Below, piece by piece: positions 33,418-45,646 of a DNA stretch of 64,000 nucleotides (positions are counted from its first letter, which is position 1; every line of letters begins with the position of its first letter). Source of the DNA: Helichrysum umbraculigerum (taxonomy: Eukaryota; Streptophyta; Magnoliopsida; Asterales; Asteraceae); NCBI GenBank assembly GCA_949592205.1, contig CATIUR010000012.1, forward strand, positions 1,177,001 through 1,241,000, given 5' to 3'. The notes under the pieces were generated by a model. It saw nothing but the letters and a program-made list of their open reading frames with translations. It was not told where the DNA came from and made no database searches. A program made the translations under genes and the position numbers.

Positions 33418-35180
33418 GATTCTTGAACAAGAATGAAACGACAAAATGTGAGATCTTTATTCAAAGATTTTGATTATTACAGTGACATGAATAGTAAACT
33501 TGAGTTCTTAAATGAGTGATACGGGATCCCATGATCCTTGATGTTGAAGTTTTGATATCGCGTGTGGCAGTCATATTTCTGCCCTTTTTGTGGTGTTGTC
33601 ACAACAGTTTAAGTATCTGTTGTCGAGTTAACCTTGGTTAAATTGTCCTGTTTCCATGTTTTTCGAGAGTTGTGACCAATTAGGTTGTAGTTTTGATGAA
33701 TAGTCATAATAATGACTAAATCGTGTTTTAATGTAGTCAACCAGACTATGTTATTGTGAGTAGTCCCACGGACTATGGTGTAGTACTAAGATACTATACG
33801 GCCAATCACGCCTGTGAATGTGACACCTATAGTGCCCTATGTGGTGTTGAAGCGGGGTCTCCCAACACAACCCATGTGTGTGGTGACATCGTGTATTTAT
33901 CGATTGAGGCATTACATGCCTTAGTAGTCGTGGTGTGGCACTTCGTGCCCAGTAAGGTAATCGCGTATGCGTATAAGTGTATAAGTGCGTATAGCGAGTG
34001 TTCATACGCACAGAAATCGAGTGGAACCCCTCGTGTCCCGTAGAGTAGTCGTATATACATATATGGTGTACACGTAACTATTCAAGTATACGTACATAAT
34101 AATAGTCAGGTGTGGCACCTCGTGCCCAGTTAAGTAAGTGTATATGTACATATGTCAGTCGTACATGCAACTATAACAAGTCTACATGCATAATTGAAGT
34201 AGCACCTAGTGCTATAATGCAGTGTTATCAGCACAGTAATTGAAATACTAATGTTTTGTAATTGTAGTACCAAGGTACCATGAAACGCAGCACCACGTGC
34301 TGTAATGAAGTGCCCGCGTCATTGAAATTGTAGTATCCATGTACTATGAGTGTGGCATCAACATGCCATGATTGTAGTATCAACGTACTGTGAAGGTTGC
34401 ACTAATGTGCTCAAGTTGTGGTATTAACATACCTTGAAATCGTAGCACCACGTGCCATGTGTGGTTTGATTTGTGGCCCCACGGCCAAAATGTGTTTGAA
34501 GTTCGAATTTCTCAGTTGTAGCACAAAGGCTAAAATGTAGGGGTCAAAGTACCGCATGATTGAATTTGTTGATCTACGTGATCAAGTTGTGATTCGAGAT
34601 AATTTTGTTGTGGACTTAGTCAACACTAATCCAGTTGTGATCCATATGTTCAAGGTTTAAAAGTTGTCAGTTTGTTTTAAGTTTCGTGAAGGTTTAGCAT
34701 GTGCGGGTTTCCATTCCCATTGGTAACGTTTGTACCTCCTTCCCGAGGCTCAGTGATAGATGCGATATTCTCCTATGCGTGCATATGGAGAAAAGTGTCG
34801 AGTCGCGATAGTTAGGAAGACGGCGATGTGCCTCTTCGCGAGTATGTATTGGTTCAGCGGAATTGATTTTATATATATACTCAATATATATAAGTACGTA
34901 AAAGTATTACACATGTAAGGCCTATTCATACATACCTACAGTACATATAATAGCCTAGGATGTCTAGCACATAACAAATCAGAGTCAACTACGCATTCCT
35001 GGTCCAGTATAACCCCTTTCAGATATCGCGTCATCTTTATTTAATTGTACATAGTTAGCTACGCTATGTTAAAATAAACTAGTATGATGTAATCCCTGAA
35101 CCAGTCATACCTAACGAGGAATACTACCTAACGGTCATAGTCTAGGCCCACTAAATGCAACCTAGTTCACTATAACCTTA
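33418..35180 (-). other. Tek-2 untranslated leader with hairpin array
   Basis: No coding region. Between about 33566 and 34455 there are at least fourteen perfect short inverted repeats with different arms, for example TAGTCAT-AATA-ATGACTA (33701-33718), AGGCAT-TAC-ATGCCT (33907-33921), TAGCAC-CTA-GTGCTA (34200-34214), TGGCAT-CAAC-ATGCCA (34353-34368) and GGTAT-TAAC-ATACC (34420-34433). The primer-proximal end is collinear with the Tek-1 leader. Confidence 0.75.
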
Positions 35181-35193
35181 GGCTCTGATACCA
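35181..35193 (-). other. Primer-binding site of Tek-2 (initiator Met tRNA)
   Basis: Minus-strand TGGTATCAGAGCC, three bases inside the 5' LTR. Confidence 0.9.
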
Positions 35194-35196
35194 ATC

Positions 35197-38104
35197 TGTA
35201 ACACCCTCAAATTTCGGTTTGCGGAAGCTGTCGGGTCGGGTGTTACTAAATCAAATATCACAGCATAAGATACATAATGAACGACTCTAAATGAGACGTT
35301 TGAAAATGGTTATACATTTCGTAAATAAAAATGTTTACAACGTTATAAGTTTAACAACAAATTCCAAATACATAATTGGAAAATATGAAAGTAAATGCAG
35401 AGTAGTCCCATTTGTTGAAAATATGCGACTCGAACTAGTAAGATCTTGTAGTAATCCTAATCCTGCTGGGCACCTGAGAACACATGCTAAAACAGGTCAG
35501 CTATAAAGCTGGTGAGTTCATAGGTTTGTTAGTTGAAAACATAAAGTATAAATCTTGTATGTTTTGAGAAGTTGTTCAGAATCCACGATTCTGATTTGTA
35601 GAAATTTGTAGATGTAATTACCAATGTGTAATTCGAAAGTTTAGGTATCTAATACCTAATCAATTGTAGTCCGTACCTAAGTACACAATAATTGAGGCAT
35701 ACCTAGCCTGAATACCTATCTGGTATGAGTAAGTGTATAATGGGAGGCAATACCTGCCTAAGTTGTAACCAAATAACTTTATGACCACGTCATATGATAG
35801 TAAGTAGCTGTAGTCCCGCAGAACTATGATTTAATATATGAGGTGTTGCATCCAGCAACAAGTGATTGTAGATCCGCAGATCTATGTTTGAACGTTTAGC
35901 GTGTCCGTTTACCCGATTAGCATAAGCTAACCCGGACATGAATTGAGCTAACGGCCTCGCGTGGCAGCACCCCCGATCCGTTAACTTATTGTGAATCCCG
36001 AGTATAACTCGCTGATCCATTGATTGAAGTTTCGTCCACTGCAATACCGTGGTTTCGTTTTGTGCCCACTTTACCGTGGCATCGTTTGGTGCCCGCTGCA
36101 ATACCGCGGCATCGTTTTTGGAATTGCTCGTAGCAATTTGTGATTGAGCCGGCAGTACAACGACATGCCCGACTAAGTTGTTTGAGAGCCAGCAGTACTC
36201 GACATGCCTGACTAAGTAGATCGTATAATAGTATGTAGATATTCATCAGGTGACACCCCTACGGTTGGATTACATCCTGGGCCGGGGGACCATCCCTGGT
36301 TGGATTACATCCTGAGCCAGAGTCGTCACCAGTTGAGTCGTATAGATATAGGAAGTCTGTACTAACTTGTAATAATATTGTATACTCCTAGCCTAAAGCC
36401 TAGCAAGTACATATAACGGAGTCTTGGGAAAATGTTCACTTAAGTTCAGTTCCCATTCTAGTGATAATGGAGTGTGTCGACAGTTTTAGTTCTTAAAGAA
36501 TAACTAAACTTGTAACAGTATAAATATTGTTCAGTGTAGGTAGAACTAACTAGTTCTAATGTATTCAATGTTATTGTCCCGTGACAATATGGCCAAAAGA
36601 TTTCGATAACTAAATCAAGTTATGTGTTGGTAATCGTTTTCCAACGACCTAACCGGGTACGATTGTAACCTATCTAGGTAAGTATTGATATTGTTCTAAA
36701 ACAATATTGCGGGTGTAACTCCTAAGTATTACACATTTTGTATTACATACAGTAATAAAAATAGTTGTGATTTATAAACAATTATTTATATAATTCGACA
36801 ACAGAAATTGAGCATGTGTTTCACCCCGAAAATAGTAAAAAGTTGAAAGAGTGGGGCTATGAAACTCACCTGTGAGTTGTTAGCGATACGATGATATGCG
36901 CGTCGTCCGAATGGTAACCTTCTAATATCCTAAACACGTGAGGTTGTATAAGTACGAGATCAAATAGTCTGACCAAGTAAGTCGTTCGAATGTTTGTTTG
37001 TCGCTTGTTTTTAAAGACCGTGTACGGGGGTTCGGGGGCAGCGCCCCTGATAGCGGGGTCCAAGGGGTGGCAACCCCTGGCGGGGTCCAAGGGGCAGAGC
37101 CCCTGGCTGGGGTCGAGCTGCCAGGTCAGCTTGGAAAAATTTTATTTCTACTACTCTGCTTTAGAGAAAACGCATTCGAAATCCAAATTCGGGTAAAATC
37201 GAGTGGTAAAATTTGGTTGTCAATACCTAGTGAAAAACATAGGTTTTTAAGGTTCTGCGACGTCAGATGCGACGTCAGATGCGACGTCAGATGCGACGTC
37301 AGATGCGACGTAGAGTCCTGCGTCGCTATGTGCGACGTCGCAATTTAATGCGACATTGTGTGTTACGTCGCAATGTGCGGCGTTTAAGATTTACTGCGAC
37401 GTAGGGTGTTACGTCGCATCGTGCGACGTTGAGATGTTTTTGCGACGTTGGCTGCGACGTCGGCTGCGACGTCGCAGCACTGTTTTTGGTCCCTGCGACG
37501 TAGCGGACTGTTCGACGATTTCAAGATCCAAATCGAGTTTTGGCTCGATTTTTGGGTGTTTTGATGTTATAGAAAGCTTCTAGCATGTATTTTGAAGTAA
37601 TCTAAGTAATTTATAGAAAGAGAAACGATTTCTAGAGAGAGAAAGTGATAAATCTTACTTTTTGATGAAAATGGAGATGGAGATGATGGTGAAGAAGATG
37701 GAGATGATGATGTCCGGTTTTGATGATGATGAACTCCGAAAATGACGATGATGATGAGGATGATTCCGATTTTGATGATGATGAATTTGTTGTTGATGTT
37801 GTTGGTTGTTGTTGTTTAAGAGAAAGAGATGAGAGAAAGTAGGTGAAAAAGAAGAAAAAGAAATGAGGAAATGAGATGGGGGTTTGGGTTTTTGTTAAAA
37901 CTCAGATCCCCAAATGCGGGGACTGTGGTCTCCAACCACAGTACAAAATGCCCGTGTTTTATATCCGAAAATAAAGTAAATTTAATATTTTAATTTCATA
38001 ATTTTGTTTACGCTTTTAGTAAAAATGTTTCCTTTGAACTTTAAAATGTAATTATTTAAAGTTTAAAATCGGCGCGAAATTTGACTTTTTGACCGGGTGT
38101 TACA
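35197..38104 (-). repeat. Tek-2 5' LTR
   Basis: TGTAACACCC to GGTGTTACA. In element order: a CAA/CAT-rich leader-like stretch (about 37880-37660), the CGACGTC array (37502-37256), the consensus donor CAG/GTGAGT (36872-36864), hairpin-rich DNA, and a terminal stem-loop (35246-35198). Confidence 0.94.
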
Positions 38105-38109
38105 GCATG

Positions 38110-38423
38110 GGCCTGCGAGTTCGGTCCAACTCGCAGCCCAAGCCCAGTAAAGGACTCGGCTCGCCAGACTCATGCTTCGCGAGTTCAGGTCTCATCTCAC
38201 AGCTCAACTCGCTGCGACCTGAGATCTCGACTCGCTTTGCATAAAATGTCCATTATTTATTTCGTATTTAAACATTCGTCTAACTTAGCACAATAATATG
38301 TTTAACGAATATTACTAACAAAACAAATATTTATTTACAAATCTAAACCAATGTACAAACATGATAATAATTACACTAGTCCTATTTCAAGCTAGATCTG
38401 TTGTCACAATCTATGTCCCAACA
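38110..38423 (-). repeat. Cop-1 3' LTR, right part
   Basis: Continues 29028 after the Tek-2 insertion; 276 plus 314 bp equals the 590 bp of the other copy. Confidence 0.92.
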
Positions 38424-38434
38424 GACTCCCCCTT
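38424..38434 (-). other. Polypurine tract of Cop-1
   Basis: Minus-strand AAGGGGGAGTC next to the 3' LTR. Confidence 0.83.
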
Positions 38435-38477
38435 GACAATAGCTCTAGCATCTTTATCTTCACGCTGTCTTTGGTCT

Positions 38478-41400
38478 TCATTTGTAAATCTTACTACCTG
38501 CGTAAATCTTAAGCTTGATGCATGTTTTAACCATCCTGTGATAATCTCGTGCTAAATCACCCCAACCAACAGTAGATTTGATCTTGTTCTTGTACAATAT
38601 AATCAGATCTTCCTTTGATAAGTTCCTCAGATGTCTGTGATCATATACACGAAGAATCTCTCTTTCGCCATCAGGATAATCATCATCAGCTTCAATCATA
38701 AAGGCTTCTCCTGTTCCAGCATCTACCCCCCAATATTTCAATTTTCCCAAAATATTCTGAGGCATAGTCTTCATAGGTATTTGCTTAATACAGTTGACCG
38801 CTGGATAAACCTTCTTCCTTCTTCTTCTTCCTGTCCTCTGACTGAGTTCGTTCAGCTTTATCGTTTTTCCTTTCCTTGGCTTAATCTTCGAGAACTTCAT
38901 AGATAATCCTTCAGTCCTAATGATACGCTCAACATACTTAGCATAGTCATCATCACTTGGATTTATCATATCTAATCTAGCCAAGTCTCGAATCTCATAT
39001 CGAGGCAATGAACTAAACACTGCAAGCTTCTTCTCAAAATATTGAACCCCGTCAAACCTTTTGATCGCGAAGAGCTTCAGGTCAGAGTCATAATACCATC
39101 CAATAATGCCAGTTTTAAGTACACGCTTTCCAGTAATATCAACTTCTTTCAAAATGCGTGGCTTATTTTCCTTTTTCTTCTTTAGCATTTCTTGGATAAA
39201 CATAGGATTACCAATCATATGTTTGTATTTGTCCTCTATTTCTTCAACTTCAGTATCTGAATCTTCAGAAGCATTCTCAAAAGCTTCTAAATCAATAACT
39301 GATTCTCCTTGTTCATTTACAAAAACAAATTCAGTCGTTGATGGATTCACAACATGTTCATCTACATTTGCATCCAGATCAACACCTTCATCTATCACAG
39401 ATTCAAATACTGCAGTCCAGTCTTCAGGAAGTTTGAACTCTCCTTCTTCAATATCATAATCAATCTCTTCATCTATCTCATCCAAAATGTCATCTTCCGA
39501 ATCTGATAGATTAAGCATTTCCATTCCTAGAGAAAAATGTAAATACAAATATATTAATAATTCAAATTCTTCATTGATTTCCCTGAACCAATCTAAGAAT
39601 TTCTTTATTAATTATTTTGTATATTTTAACCTAACATATAAACGCAATTTACATATAACTTATAAAATCTTTTATTGATTACCCTGAATCAATCCAAAAT
39701 CTCTTAAGTCAACTTAACAAATATTAATTAATTTTAAATTCTAATGCATTGTGAATAATCACCAAACATTTAAATTTACTATTAATTACCTTGTATAATT
39801 TCCAAGTGTTAATTGATCTCATTAATTATCAATTTAACCTTTAAATTATATATCATTTTTCTAGTTAATACGAATACATTTTTTAACTTGTTAATTACTT
39901 ATATACCTTACGGTCTTAAGTCCATAATCAAATCTAAAATGCATATGTTATTATAAAATTTTGACCGCCGTAAATAATCGGAACACGCCGCTCGACTACT
40001 CAATGAGTCGGAAGTCTTTCGATCACTATTTTATCTTAACATAATTATATAAACTTAAATTACCAAACATATTTTACTTAAAATAATAATAACCCTAAGC
40101 CAAATATATTTACACAATAAATTAAGTTTACATTTGTTCACTACAGACTATTACAAATATTACAGTACTATGATAATACTAAGCTATCTTACCAGCTTCA
40201 GTATCACCCGGTACAGTCTTATCTGCACTTGTACCCTCCAGAACCACTAGCACCAGCACCAGACTCCCCCTGAGTTATAGCTTGCTCACCAGTCTTTGAA
40301 GGACCGGTCTGCTCACCACTCGGTGCATTGGGATCATCGTTCTTGTCTTGATCTCTCTTCCTCTTCAACTCATTTTCTCTGCAAGACTCTAGATATACCA
40401 ATATCTCCCCCTGAGTAGACTGTCCTGAATGCGATCTCAAGACCAGACTCTCCAAAGAAGATAACTTCAGTCTCTGTACAGTGAAGTCCGCAAGCAAAGT
40501 CTCATGAGTCTTCATCAACAGATTGTACGATTCACTCTGCTTGAGTATCTGCTGAGAAAGAAGAAGATTGCTCGACACCAGCTCTGGAATCTGAGAAGTA
40601 AGCTTCTCTAAATCCTTTACCCTCGACTCTAAGGATGTAATCCTTTCAGCATCAGTCATTGGAGTAACAGGTATCGTTCTTGGTCCAGGCGGTGTAAGAG
40701 ACTCAATATGCCAGTCTCTGGTCAGCGGTGTATGAGGTTGAGACAAAGCTTGCGTAAGCAAGTTTGTCGCAAATCTAGCTGCTTTGTTCGTCTGAAAATT
40801 AGCTCCACGAACTAGATCAGCAACCTCATGCTGTAAATTTAAATACAATTAAAATCAGTTATTGTTACAGAATACTCTGTCTCAAACTCTAATTAATTGC
40901 ATAACACTCATAGTTATTGAATTTATATCTCATACCTGAAGCGGTAAAGACATCGGTTCAGTAACCACCGGTGCATCCATCTCCACCTGTGGTGTATCCT
41001 GAGCAACTGTATACAGAATTAACTGTCTCAGTTCAACTCCTGATAAACAACAAGTTAAGATTATTTAACTTTTATAATCGATACTAACCTTCTCGAATAG
41101 TAAGCGTTCTCGGACGCTTCATTGTAGGAATCTCAACTTCCTCAGTACCTTCCTCCAGAATACTCTTACCTTTTCTCTTCCTTTCAGAAGCAGATGGAGA
41201 AGGAGAAGGTGTATTCTCAGAATCATCATCTGAAGCCGTCTCACCATCACGACCTCCAGATGATCTAACAGGATCCTAAATTTTGAATATATTAAACATT
41301 TATGATTAGCATAAGCTCTATCATACAAGTTCTATATATTTAAGATTAATCAGATATAATACCTCAGTCGGTACAACAACTGATTCATCTAGCTGTATCT

Positions 41401-42666
41401 GCTCCCCCTCAAGTAATACAACTTCTGGGTTTGCAGCCTCAGCTTCAGCTTCCTGTTCGTGTAATGATATTTATATTTTAAAATCAGAAATAATATCCAA
41501 TTAACTAAATATCTAATATCAGAATCATTATATAATAATATTATGCATCTTTGATTAATAAAACAATCTATCAACTAAGCATCTATATTAAAATATAAAT
41601 AAAAGATTACCTCAGGTGGTGCTAAATAACTCTCAATATCCTGAAGCAAAGGATTTGTCGCATCATCATTATGCTCCAAAACCTCTTGCACAACTTGTGC
41701 AGCAACCTCTTGGTTCACCTGCTGATCAACCTGACCAACCTGAATAAGAACATCCTCAAGGAGCCCTTGTGGATCTTCAGGTTGAGCTTCCTCAGCTGCA
41801 GGTTCTGGTACAACATCAGCATCAGCAGGAGCAGCAGCAGCAGCAGGAGCAACGTCTAACCACCCATGATTTGGCGGTGCAACGTAGTTCGGGTCAATAA
41901 CATACCCAAATAGTGGTCTAACTTCAGGTTTCACCACTCCCTCCTTCCTGACCGTCTGCATAAACATGGCGTTATACACACGATGATCAATCGTATTAAC
42001 CACTAGATGTGGTTCAGGTATAGCCAAATCCGGTAGACGCGCACGGATAATCAACATGCAAAATCGCGGATAAACCAAAAATCTTGATCTAACAGACCCC
42101 GATATCTGTTTCGCAATCTCACCAAAAAGATAATCACAAAAACTGTATGGTTTATTATAAACCAGTGACAGTGCAGCCGATAAAATCGCAGGGCTCAACT
42201 CATCAAATCCACCCTTCTTCGCTGCGAAAACTATATTCATCACGTGCCAGAGAAACCTCCACTGACCAATGACCAGAGGTTTCTGGAACTGACATCCACG
42301 TCTATCTCCGGTATAACCCATACGACCTATCGCACCCTCTATAAAATCCATAGGATACTCAATATCCCCATTCTCCTGTTCTACTGTACCTAGCTGCAAA
42401 ATCTCACGGAGATTACCAGCCGAAAATGTAATAGGTTGGCCACTAACCGTAGCTCGAATCTCTGGCGGATTGACAGATTCGTCATATACTATATCCGTCC
42501 AGAAATTGTTCAGTATAGCCTGAGAGATAGGAGGATTGGCCGTAATGGCGTATCTAATCCGTGATCGTGCAAGGAATCTTAGTATATCAGCAACCCTATC
42601 AGCCCGCTTGGCTTCAAGGTTCAGATCAACCAAAATGTTGTGACCCTTGTCAAATGCTCTAGCCAT
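38478..42666 (-). pseudogene. Extra (env-position) gene of Cop-1, six predicted exons, one frameshift
   Basis: Downstream of pol on the same strand. Predicted exons: 42666-41611, 41452-41363, 41275-41089, 41039-40936, 40830-40193 and 39526-38478. Each intron is GT-AG, and phases agree except for a one-base shift late in exon 5 (about 40219-40240). Exon 1 encodes a roughly 350-residue block (LEAKRADRVADILRFLARSRIRY start, QPITFSAGNLREILQLG, MGYTGDRRGCQF, LVYPRFCMLIIR) with a Pro/Ala/Glu tail. Exon 3 has basic clusters KRKGK and KRPR. Exon 5 contains a predicted coiled coil (ERITSLESRVKDLEKL). Exon 6 is acidic, then basic. This arrangement recalls the extra ORF of SIRE-type elements in Asteraceae; its role is unknown. 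No signal peptide or clear membrane span is visible, so calling it an envelope protein is not justified. Confidence 0.65.
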
Positions 42667-45049
42667 ATCTGTAACATAAACACAAACAACAGATATAATT
42701 TAATGCACGATTAAAAATATTTAAACTATTACGTATTACGAATCAAGATTCATCAAACATCTTAGTTTAAAATTGAAATTATATATAACATGTTACAAAA
42801 AAATAGTCTCAAGTCGTATATAAAAATTTAACTTATAACTAAAAAGTCTTAAGTCTAATTTAAATTAATTATATAAAAGTTATTATGTAAAACCTTAACA
42901 ATTATATAACTACGTGAAAATAAAATTTATCTAAGTCCTGGACTCGCATAAACTGGCCTAACGAGTTGAGGTCAACTCGTTTTGCTTATCAACTCGCTTT
43001 ACTCATCAACTCGCTACATTGATCAACTCGCTAAACTTATCAAGCAGCTATTGAAGTGAACTCGCTAATCACACCGATTCGCTAGTCAACTCGCTGCGAG
43101 TTGATGCAAAATGTCAACTCGTTCGATGAACTGCCGTCGCGAATTTACACTTAAAATCGATTAATCTTGTAATTTTAACATGATCTATCGATTGATTCAC
43201 GTTCATTAATGTTCGTTTAACATAAACCCTAAAGATCTATGTCCAATAACATCGTAATCGACGCAAATCGTTTAGTTTATAACCCGAAACCCTAAGTTTA
43301 TAAAAACTTCAATTTCTCGTTATTTACACGGTGAAATCCGTTGATATATACCTCAAAATTTTCGTAAATTGTAGATGTATAAAGTCTACGGATTGTAAAA
43401 CTCGTTCCCGTACTCTAAAAATCGAAATCAAGCGAAAAGCAAATATCGCCTCGTTTCGCCTGTATGACGGATTCGCAAAGTTTTACTGAACTCGCGAAGT
43501 TTGTGGGTTTGGTGGGTTGGCTTGACTCGTTTGACCCCCTTTATACTTTGTATCCGATTCGCGAGATTTGAAGTGGATCCGCAAGTTGATGTCAACTCGC
43601 AGGAATAAATAAAAACGCTAATTTAATTCTAAGTATAAATAAAAACCCGATATTTTACAAGTCTAAAATAAAATTATTTTTCACTTGCATTTGTCACGTT
43701 TGTTCAACTCAAAAATATTCAGTATAATTTAATTCCGAAGGGTAAATTCAGATAAACATAAAAGCTTAAATAAATAAATAAAAATAAAAATAAAATAAAT
43801 AAACATATGATAAAAATACAACGATATAAACATTGGTATCAAGTACCATTTTATTAATCACTCGAAACAAAGTAAATATACAAAGTAAATAAGATTTTAT
43901 CTGCTTAGGGATCATATTAGTAAGAATAAGCCATTAATTATATATTAAAAAGTCTAAGCCGATTGGTAGTATACACACCTCATGAAATTCAAATAAATTA
44001 CTGTAAAATTACAACTAAATTTATCATTTATACATTTATATTTATGAAACTATATCTTAGGTACCTTTATCCACATAGCATAATTAATAAATGCATTACT
44101 CACATAAAGTGAATATTCTAATTATAGATGGTCCAAGACGATTACCGGTATTATGATCCACATAAACAAATTATACTCAATTTTCTAAGCAAACTCTTTA
44201 TTGTTAGTATGAATATTATCAAGTGCTTCCTATTATATGACATACTGAAGAATTCAAATAAAACTCATAACACTGCATCATTAAATTTCAAGGTAGCGGT
44301 TACTAAATGATGTATCTTTTCGAAACATATAACATACACTTGAATTTTTAAGGTTAGACAAATATCAAACATACTTTGAATATGCTATGTTATCCAAGTC
44401 TGTACGTAGTACAACAGAAGATCCCTTCTAGCATAATTCAAAATATATTTGAAAATATTAATTTAATTAAAGGTTTCAGTTCTGTACTTAGTACAACAAA
44501 GTTACCAGTAATTAAGTTAATACCCATATTGCTACTATTTGTCACTTTAATTAAAATGCATGATAACAGTGTATAGTAATACCATCATTCAACATTTAAG
44601 ACTTAATTTCATACATCATCGAATAGTAACACAAAATAATAAACAAGTAATTAAGTAACTTCATAAGACTTAAAAAATTTTATATAATTTGGCTACCAGT
44701 ACATCATATGATGAAGCCATCGAAAGTTTTCACTAAAAATGGACAAATTATAACTTGTGGATATAGGTGTATAATCAAATAAATATAAACACATACCTGA
44801 TAGAACCGCTGTAGTTCTAAAGCAACTTTATTTGAACCTACTACCATATCATACTTAGGACTTAAGCTTATTATTGTAAAGCTTATTCTCCTAATGTACT
44901 ATCATTTCCCTTAGTTTTTGCAAATAAAAACTTAAATGAAGGCGATTCCCCTTAGGTAACAAGCAAATGAATGCCATACGCCTTTTTTTTTTTTTTTTTA
45001 AATGAGCACAGAAATACTAACTATTACAAAAATACCCTTGGAAGACTAA
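42667..45049 (-). other. Cop-1 spacer between pol and the extra gene
   Basis: No credible coding region. AT-rich from about 43620 to 45000. Around 42945-43620 the words AACTCGC and ATTCGC recur many times, as they do in the Cop-1 leader and LTR. A 17-T run lies at 44983-44999. The left end is a consensus splice acceptor (TTACAG at 42669-42674) two bases before the ATG. Confidence 0.65.
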
Positions 45050-45646
45050 TCACTCTGGATTTCTCATTCCGTTTAGTTGAACCAACGTCTCAAATCTTGC
45101 TCTGTCGAACGCCTTTGTGTATAAGTCTGCTAAGTTATCTAATGATGGAACCTTAACTAACTTTATCAACTTTTTCTCAGCACAATCTCTAATAAAATGA
45201 TGTCTAATATCAATATGCTTAGTTTTACTGTGCTTCACCGGATTATTGGTGATCGACATAGTAGATTCGTTGTCAATCATCATAGGAGTATTGGTTATAT
45301 TTAACCCATAATCCCGCAGTTGCTGTTGAATCCAAAGTACTTGCGAGCAACAGCTGCCAGCTGCAACATACTCAGCTTCACATGTAGAAATGGCTACCGA
45401 GGTTTGCTTCTTGCACTGCCAGGATACTAATCTACCTCCTAGGAATTGACATCCTCTGGTCGTAGATTTCCTATTCTGATTGCATCCTCCGTAATCCGAA
45501 TCAGTATAAGCTACAAGATCTAAGTCTCCATCAATCGGATACCAAAGACCCAGCTTAGGTTTCCCTTTGAGGTAACGAAAGATTCGTTTAACAGCTTGCA
45601 TGTGTGACTCTTTCGGATTAGCCTGTTGCACATAAACAAACAGCAA
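45050..45646 (-). pseudogene. pol: Cop-1 RNase H
   Basis: Copia-type RNase H region: KRIFRYLKGKPKLGLWYP, LDLVAYTDSDYGG (catalytic Asp), STCEAEYVAAG and KHIDIRHHFIRD. It is separated from the reverse transcriptase by a frameshift near 45640, and ends pol. Confidence 0.9.

Larger units (their letters stand above)
29029..38104 (-). mobile_element. Tek-2: gag-only Tekay-like element
   Basis: Complete insertion in the Cop-1 LTR, duplication GCATG (29024-29028 and 38105-38109). LTRs of 2896 and 2908 bp differ by one 12-bp repeat unit and about 11 substitutions. Primer site at 35181-35193, polypurine tract at 31925-31940. Internal region 3.3 kb with gag but no pol, so it is non-autonomous. LTR termini TGTAACAC and TGTTACA match Tek-3. 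Confidence 0.93.

Noticed and set aside
38478..42666. Calling the copia extra gene a true envelope glycoprotein
   Set aside because: No signal peptide, membrane anchor or cleavage motif is visible; only its position is env-like.
44983..44999. 17-T run as the poly-A tail of a LINE or SINE
   Set aside because: No flanking duplication, no A/B box or LINE ORF next to it; it lies inside Cop-1.
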